Source: Marisediminicola antarctica (GTDB lineage: Bacteria > Actinomycetota > Actinomycetes > Actinomycetales > Microbacteriaceae). Taken from it: a stretch of 64,000 bases of DNA. The notes beneath the pieces are model-generated. The model was not told where the DNA came from and ran no database searches. It saw only the letters and a list, made by a program, of their open reading frames with translations. A program made the position numbers and the translations under genes. Of this stretch, positions 60,801 to 64,000 are shown piece after piece (position 1 is the first letter of the stretch; every line of letters begins with the position of its first letter). The stretch spans positions 1,550,001-1,614,000 of the forward strand of contig NZ_CP017146.1 of the NCBI RefSeq assembly GCF_009930795.1. The letters are read 5' to 3'.

Positions 60801-61669
60801 TCGGCGACGAAATCGGCGAAGCCCATCGTCTCGGTCTTTTTGATGCCGGGAACGAGCAGTGCCCGAGTGCCATCGGGCTTGGGCATGTCGATGGCGAGGC
60901 CGAGGTTGATGTGTGCGGGGGAGACGAGCGAGGGCTTGCCGTCGACCTCCTCGTAGAAGACGTTCTGGCTCGGGAATTCCTTGATCACCTGGATGATCGC
61001 CCAGCCGATGATGTGGGTGAACGACACCTTGCCGCCGCGGGCGCGCTTGAGGTGGTTGTTGATGACGATGCGGTTGTCGATCATGAGCTTCGCCGGGATC
61101 GTTCGCACGCTCGTCGCGGTCGGTACGCTCAGGCTCGCGTCCATGTTCGTCGCGAGGCTCTTGGCCATGCCGCGCAGCGTCTGGACGACGTTCTGGTCCT
61201 CGACGGGCGTCGCGGTCTCGCCCTTCGGGGACGGCTTGGCCGACCGGGGGGCATCCGCTGGGATCGGCTGGCTCTTCGCCACAACCGACGTGGTCCGTGC
61301 GACGGGCTGGCTGCCGCTCGCCGATGCGGCGGGCGCGGCCTCCTGTGCGCCATCCGCGGGGGCCGCGGCTGTCGCTGCCGGCAGTACCTCCTCGGGAACC
61401 TGCGGCTCCTGGCTCGGGTCGGCGACGGCGGCCTCAACCTTCTCGGCCGATGGTTCGGCCCCCGCGGGGGTCACCTCGGTGCGGTGGTAGTTCTCCAGAA
61501 TGGGCCACCACGATTCGTCAACCGAGTTCTTGTCTGCGGTGTACCTCTCGTACATCTCATCCACGAGCCATTCGTTGGCCCCGAATTCGCCGGAGGAGGA
61601 ATCCTCTGGCACGAGTCCGGTTACTTGGCTAGACACGGCCGACCGCCCACTTCCCTTGAGTTTTTGCAT
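57824..61669 (-). CDS. odhA: Multifunctional 2-oxoglutarate decarboxylase/dehydrogenase E1 with fused succinyltransferase (OdhA/Kgd)
   Basis: 1281 residues. An E1o-type N-terminal start (EWLVDEMYERYTADK) leads through an Ala/Pro linker to an E2 succinyltransferase domain (about residues 165-400; DHRVIQGAGSGEFLKKVH), then the ThDP-dependent E1 (GMAHRGRLNVLTNIAGKTY, GDAAMAGQGIVVEILQMSQL) and the C-terminal transketolase-like half. It lacks a lipoyl domain, as in mycobacterial Kgd and corynebacterial OdhA. It feeds the TCA cycle. Single gene, oriented away from guaB1. Confidence 0.96.
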   Translation of the reverse strand: MQKLKGSGRSAVSSQVTGLVPEDSSSGEFGANEWLVDEMYERYTADKNSVDESWWPILENYHRTEVTPAGAEPSAEKVEAAVADPSQEPQVPEEVLPAATAAAPADGAQEAAPAASASGSQPVARTTSVVAKSQPIPADAPRSAKPSPKGETATPVEDQNVVQTLRGMAKSLATNMDASLSVPTATSVRTIPAKLMIDNRIVINNHLKRARGGKVSFTHIIGWAIIQVIKEFPSQNVFYEEVDGKPSLVSPAHINLGLAIDMPKPDGTRALLVPGIKKTETMGFADFVAEYEAIVRKARDNKLTAGDFAGTTISLTNPGGIGTEHSVPRLMRGQGCIIGAGALEYPAEFQGMSQTTLADLGIGKTITLTSTYDHRVIQGAGSGEFLKKVHELLIGQRGFYEGIFSALRIPYEPIHWAADIHVDLADAVNKTARVQELINSYRVRGHLMADIDPLEYQQRSHPDLDVTSHGLTFWDLDREFVTGGFGGRRSALLREILGVLRDSYCRTIGVEYMHIQDPVQRKWMQDHLEKPYSKPTHDAQMRVLGKLNEAEAFETFLQTKYVGQKRFSLEGGESTIALLDALLQGAAESHLDEVAIGMAHRGRLNVLTNIAGKTYGQIFREFEGTQDPRTVQGSGDVKYHLGTEGTFTGATGDQIPVYLAANPSHLEAVDGVLEGIVRAKQDRKPVGTFNVLPVMIHGDAAMAGQGIVVEILQMSQLRGYRTGGTIHLVVNNQVGFTTPPGEGRTSIYSTDVAKTIQAPVLHVNGDDPEAVVRVAQLAFAYRQEFHRDVVIDLVCYRRRGHNEGDDPSMTQPLMYNLIEAKRSVRTLYSDALVGRGDITQEEYAGAHADFQDRLERAFAETHAAQTASTPIIVQDPHGVSDLGRPGSQQDDTTGEPATTGVSDSVISLIGDAFDNPPTNFTVHPKLQALLRKRVDMSRNGSIDWAFGELLSLGSLLLEGTPVRMAGQDTRRGTFVQRHAVLHDRENGQEWLPLANLSDNQARFWIYDSLLSEYAALGFEYGYSVERADALVLWEAQFGDFGNGAQTVIDEFISSAEQKWGQRSSVVMLLPHGYEGQGPDHSSARIERYLQLCAENNMTVARPSTPASYFHLLRRQAYARPRRPLIVFTPKAMLRLRGATSPVEDFTSGKFEPVLDDARVADKSAVTRVVLHAGKIHYDLATEVEKRGLSDVALVRLEQYYPLPLHQLHAVLDEYPNAKLVWAQEEPENQGAWPFISLELAPELGGRSITVASRLAAASPATGSTKRSAQEQVDLIERALTN

Positions 61670-61779
61670 GTTTCGTCACTATTGGCGTACGGCCTCAGAC
61701 AGGGTGTCCGCCGACGTTGGAGGCACACCGATCAAGCTTAATCGCATTCCCGGGAGGGTACGACCGGCGCGCGAGGCAA

Positions 61780-61785
61780 TAGCGT
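61780..61785 (+). promoter_or_regulatory. -10 hexamer TAGCGT, leaderless promoter of guaB1
   Basis: TAGCGT ends 6 nt before the ATG at 61792; the gene has no ribosome binding site. Confidence 0.5.
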
Positions 61786-61791
61786 GAAGAT

Positions 61792-63231
61792 ATGAAGTTC
61801 TACGATGCACTGCCGCAGCACGACCTGACCTACTCGGACGTGTTTCTGGTGCCCAGCAGGTCGGGCATCAGGAGCAGGCTCGACGTGTCGATCGCCCCGA
61901 GTGACGGGACAGGAATGTCGATTCCGATCGTCTCGGCGAACATGAGCTCGGTGACCGGGCCCCGGCTCTCGGCGACCCTCGCGCGCCGCGGCGGCTTGGG
62001 GGTACTCCCGCAGGACATGCACCTGCAAGATCTCGACTCGGCGATCCGCTGGGTCAAGGACCAGCCCGTCGCGTTCGACTCGCCATTGTCGCTCCGGCCG
62101 GAAAACACCGTCGCCGACGCCCTGCGCCAGCTGCCCGCCGTCGAGGGCCACGGGATCGTGCTGCACGACGAGCGTGACAAATACCTCGGCTGCATCTCGG
62201 CGGCCCGGCTGGGGACCGCGCTGCCCGACGCCCGGTTGGGAGACCTGCTGCACGGCCAGCTCGCCTCGATCGACGCCGACGATGTGCCGACGGCGCGGGA
62301 GGCCTTCGACCTGATGGTTGCCGCCGACCTGCAGTTCGCCCCGGTGCTCCGCCACGGACACGTGATCGGCACGCTCAGCCGCACCAGCGCCCTGCGGTCG
62401 ACGATCTATACGCCCGCCGTCGACGCATCCGGCCGGCTCAGGGTCGCTGCGGCGATCGGCGTCAACGGTGACATCGCTCGCAAGGCGAAGGCGCTCGCCT
62501 CGGCGGGGGTCGACGTTCTGGTGATCGATACCGCGCACGGCCACCAGGACGGCATGATCGCCGCCGTCGAGACCGTAGCCGCCCTGGGGCTGGGGATTCC
62601 GCTCGTCGCCGGCAACGTCGTCTCCTCCGACGGCGTGGGCGACCTCGTGCGGGCCGGCGCGAACATCGTGAAGGTCGGCGTCGGGCCCGGCGCGATGTGC
62701 ACCACGAGGATGATGACCGCCGTCGGGCGCCCGCAGTTCTCAGCGGTGCTCGAGACCGCCGCCGCCGCCCACGAGCTCGGCGCCCAGGTCTGGGCCGACG
62801 GCGGGGTGCGCTACCCGCGCGACGTCGCTCTCGCCCTCGCCGCCGGCGCATCCTCGGTCATGATCGGCTCCTGGTTCGCCGGCACCATCGAGGCGCCGGG
62901 CGAGCTGGAGACGGATGCCGAAGGACGGCTCTACAAGGAGAGCTGGGGGATGGCCTCCACGAAGGCTGTGCATGACCGGTTCGACCGGCTCGAGGCGTAC
63001 GAGCTGGCTCGGAAGACCCTCTTCGCCGAGGGAATCTCGTCGTCGAGGATCTACCTCGACCCGCTGCGGCCGTCTGTCGAGGACCTGCTCGACATGATCA
63101 CCTCCGGCCTGCGCTCATCGCTCACCTACGCGGGAGCGACGACGCTCGGCGAGTTCTCCGAGCGCGCGCTCGTCGGCATCCAGTCCGCTGCGGGGTATGA
63201 GGAGGGCAAGGCGCTCCCGGTCAGCTGGTGA
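61792..63231 (+). CDS. guaB1: GuaB1-type IMP dehydrogenase-related protein (GMP reductase-like)
   Basis: 479 residues. TIM barrel with the catalytic loop GVGPGAMCTTRMMTAVG and phosphate-binding DGGVRYPRDVALALAAGASSVMIG, interrupted by a CBS pair (about residues 95-205). The start (YDALPQHDLTYSDVFLVPSRSGIRS) is typical of the GuaB1 family, whose mycobacterial member was shown to be a GMP reductase. It is therefore named GuaB1 rather than IMP dehydrogenase GuaB2. Confidence 0.9.
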   Translation: MKFYDALPQHDLTYSDVFLVPSRSGIRSRLDVSIAPSDGTGMSIPIVSANMSSVTGPRLSATLARRGGLGVLPQDMHLQDLDSAIRWVKDQPVAFDSPLSLRPENTVADALRQLPAVEGHGIVLHDERDKYLGCISAARLGTALPDARLGDLLHGQLASIDADDVPTAREAFDLMVAADLQFAPVLRHGHVIGTLSRTSALRSTIYTPAVDASGRLRVAAAIGVNGDIARKAKALASAGVDVLVIDTAHGHQDGMIAAVETVAALGLGIPLVAGNVVSSDGVGDLVRAGANIVKVGVGPGAMCTTRMMTAVGRPQFSAVLETAAAAHELGAQVWADGGVRYPRDVALALAAGASSVMIGSWFAGTIEAPGELETDAEGRLYKESWGMASTKAVHDRFDRLEAYELARKTLFAEGISSSRIYLDPLRPSVEDLLDMITSGLRSSLTYAGATTLGEFSERALVGIQSAAGYEEGKALPVSW

Positions 63232-63353
63232 TGGGGCCGCGACAGGTGACCGGGTCGCACTAGTGCTCCGGCGGCTGGCTCCCAGCGGGGACCACAGTAC
63301 AATTGGCCGAATAATGGATGACCCCCCCTCTAGTTACTCGTCCGGTGGCCGCC

Positions 63354-64000
63354 ATGAATGAGTTCGTGCTGCTCGCCATCGGATTCACGCTCACAGTCGG
63401 TACCGGATTCTTCGTCGCCTCGGAGTTCGCCCTCGTCAACCTCGACCGCTCTGAGCTCGAGGCTCGCCACGCCCGTGGCGAGAAGAACCTCACCATGACG
63501 ATCGCCGCTCTCAAGATCACCTCGACGCACCTCTCGAGTGCGCAGCTCGGCATCACCCTGACGACCCTGCTCACCGGGTACACCCTCGAGCCGGCGTTCA
63601 GCGCGATGCTGCGCGCACCGCTCACGGCCATCGGCCTCACCGGCGCGGCGCTCACGGTGATCGCGAGCATCGTCGCCATCACCTTCGCGACCCTGTTGTC
63701 GATGATCATCGGTGAGCTCGTGCCGAAGAACTTCGCACTTGCCCTGCCGAGGGCGACCGCGAAGGTCGTCATCCCGTTCCAGGCGGGGTTCACCCTGGTG
63801 TTCAAGCCCTTCGTGCGCTTCCTCAACAACACAGCCAACTCGATTCTCCGCTCGATCGGCATTGAGCCGAAGGAGGAGCTGTCGTCCGCGCGGACCGCGG
63901 AGGAACTCACGTCGCTATTGCGCCGATCCGCCCGCGAGGGCAGCCTCGACCGCGACACGGCCACGCTGCTCGCCCGCACGATCGCCTTCAGCGAGCACGT
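63354..64000 (+). CDS. CNNM/hemolysin family (CorC/HlyC-like) membrane protein, partial
   Basis: Open from ATG at 63354 to the window end; 215 residues are seen. It begins MNEFVLLAIGFTLTVGTGFF and shows the DUF21/CNNM transmembrane domain: FVASEFALVNLDRSELE, LGITLTTLLTGYTLEPA and GELVPKNFALALPRATA. Three to four helices are followed by the start of the cytosolic linker. Family members export Mg2+ or Co2+ and usually carry CBS and CorC domains after this point, beyond the window. A GTG 9 nt upstream is a possible alternative start. A TACAAT at 63298-63303 may be a distant -10. Confidence 0.88.
   Translation, partial: MNEFVLLAIGFTLTVGTGFFVASEFALVNLDRSELEARHARGEKNLTMTIAALKITSTHLSSAQLGITLTTLLTGYTLEPAFSAMLRAPLTAIGLTGAALTVIASIVAITFATLLSMIIGELVPKNFALALPRATAKVVIPFQAGFTLVFKPFVRFLNNTANSILRSIGIEPKEELSSARTAEELTSLLRRSAREGSLDRDTATLLARTIAFSEH

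Noticed and set aside
59471-61741. A 756-codon open frame on the plus strand opposite odhA
   Set aside because: It is a shadow of the OdhA coding strand caused by high third-position GC; the translation shows no family motif and odhA is certain.
61735-61770. SigR-type promoter for odhA (GGAAT on the minus strand)
   Set aside because: At 18-bp spacing the downstream triplet is TGT, not GTT, so only half of the motif is present.

Overview
The window is high-GC chromosomal DNA from an actinobacterium, most likely of the family Microbacteriaceae. The evidence is the gene order prfB–ftsE–ftsX–smpB–ssrA, a fused OdhA/Kgd oxoglutarate decarboxylase, GuaB1, the SigR/RsrA pair, DUF3039, a Tad locus of actinobacterial type, many GTG starts, and TANNNT hexamers set 6-7 nt before start codons. 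The species cannot be named from the sequence. Most of the window is stable core chromosome; I see no prophage, insertion sequence, CRISPR array or rRNA.

Layout. 1-5500: a broken lipase-maturation-factor gene at the edge, a LacI regulator, a nitrilase-family hydrolase, an aminotransferase, and a lipoprotein/PKD-like secreted pair in which the lipoprotein has an AT-richer body. 5600-7161: an HtrA-type membrane protease. 7193-16214: a cell-wall glycopolymer (teichoic-acid-like) locus with two GT2 glycosyltransferases, a CDP-alcohol phosphotransferase, a TagB/F-like glycerophosphotransferase, a TagGH-type exporter and a LicC/MobA-like nucleotidyltransferase; an orphan PAS histidine kinase and an unknown protein sit inside it. 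16438-24066: an ABC exporter pair, DUF3039, a KhtTU-like K+/H+ antiporter, pncB and an FeS photolyase. 24109-29523: murI-rph-rdgB and then mntABC-mntR, with a palindrome over the mntA start. 29552-32887: a HEAT-like protein, DedA, an SDR, tRNA-Leu(UAG) and DUF368. 33117-37633: a Tad-type pilus/secretion locus, including a 58-residue pilin-like gene. 37641-40641: LysE, a rearranged patch with a lysE fragment, a two-hairpin repeat in two copies and a 15-bp tandem repeat, a SnoaL-like gene and an MFS transporter.

40703-46806: prfB, a CPD photolyase, ftsEX, smpB, a SIMPL protein and tmRNA, the last bracketed by a perfect 18-bp inverted repeat. 46799-53374: a DosR/DevR-like redox or dormancy cluster (flavodoxin, universal stress proteins, GAF kinase, response regulator, MFS) with a DosR-box-like site. 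53371-57756: hisN-like, rsgA and aroA facing sigR-rsrA. 57824-64000: odhA, guaB1 and the start of a CNNM/hemolysin-family transporter.

Recurring logic. Envelope polymer synthesis (glycopolymer locus, murI), two families reported to recycle undecaprenyl phosphate (DedA, DUF368), trans-translation (smpB, ssrA) and stress control (sigR, DosR-like, Mn homeostasis, two photolyases) dominate. The most interesting signals are regulatory: the inverted repeat around tmRNA, the SigR dual-start arrangement facing aroA, the operator over the leaderless mntA start, and the window-wide leaderless-promoter pattern.
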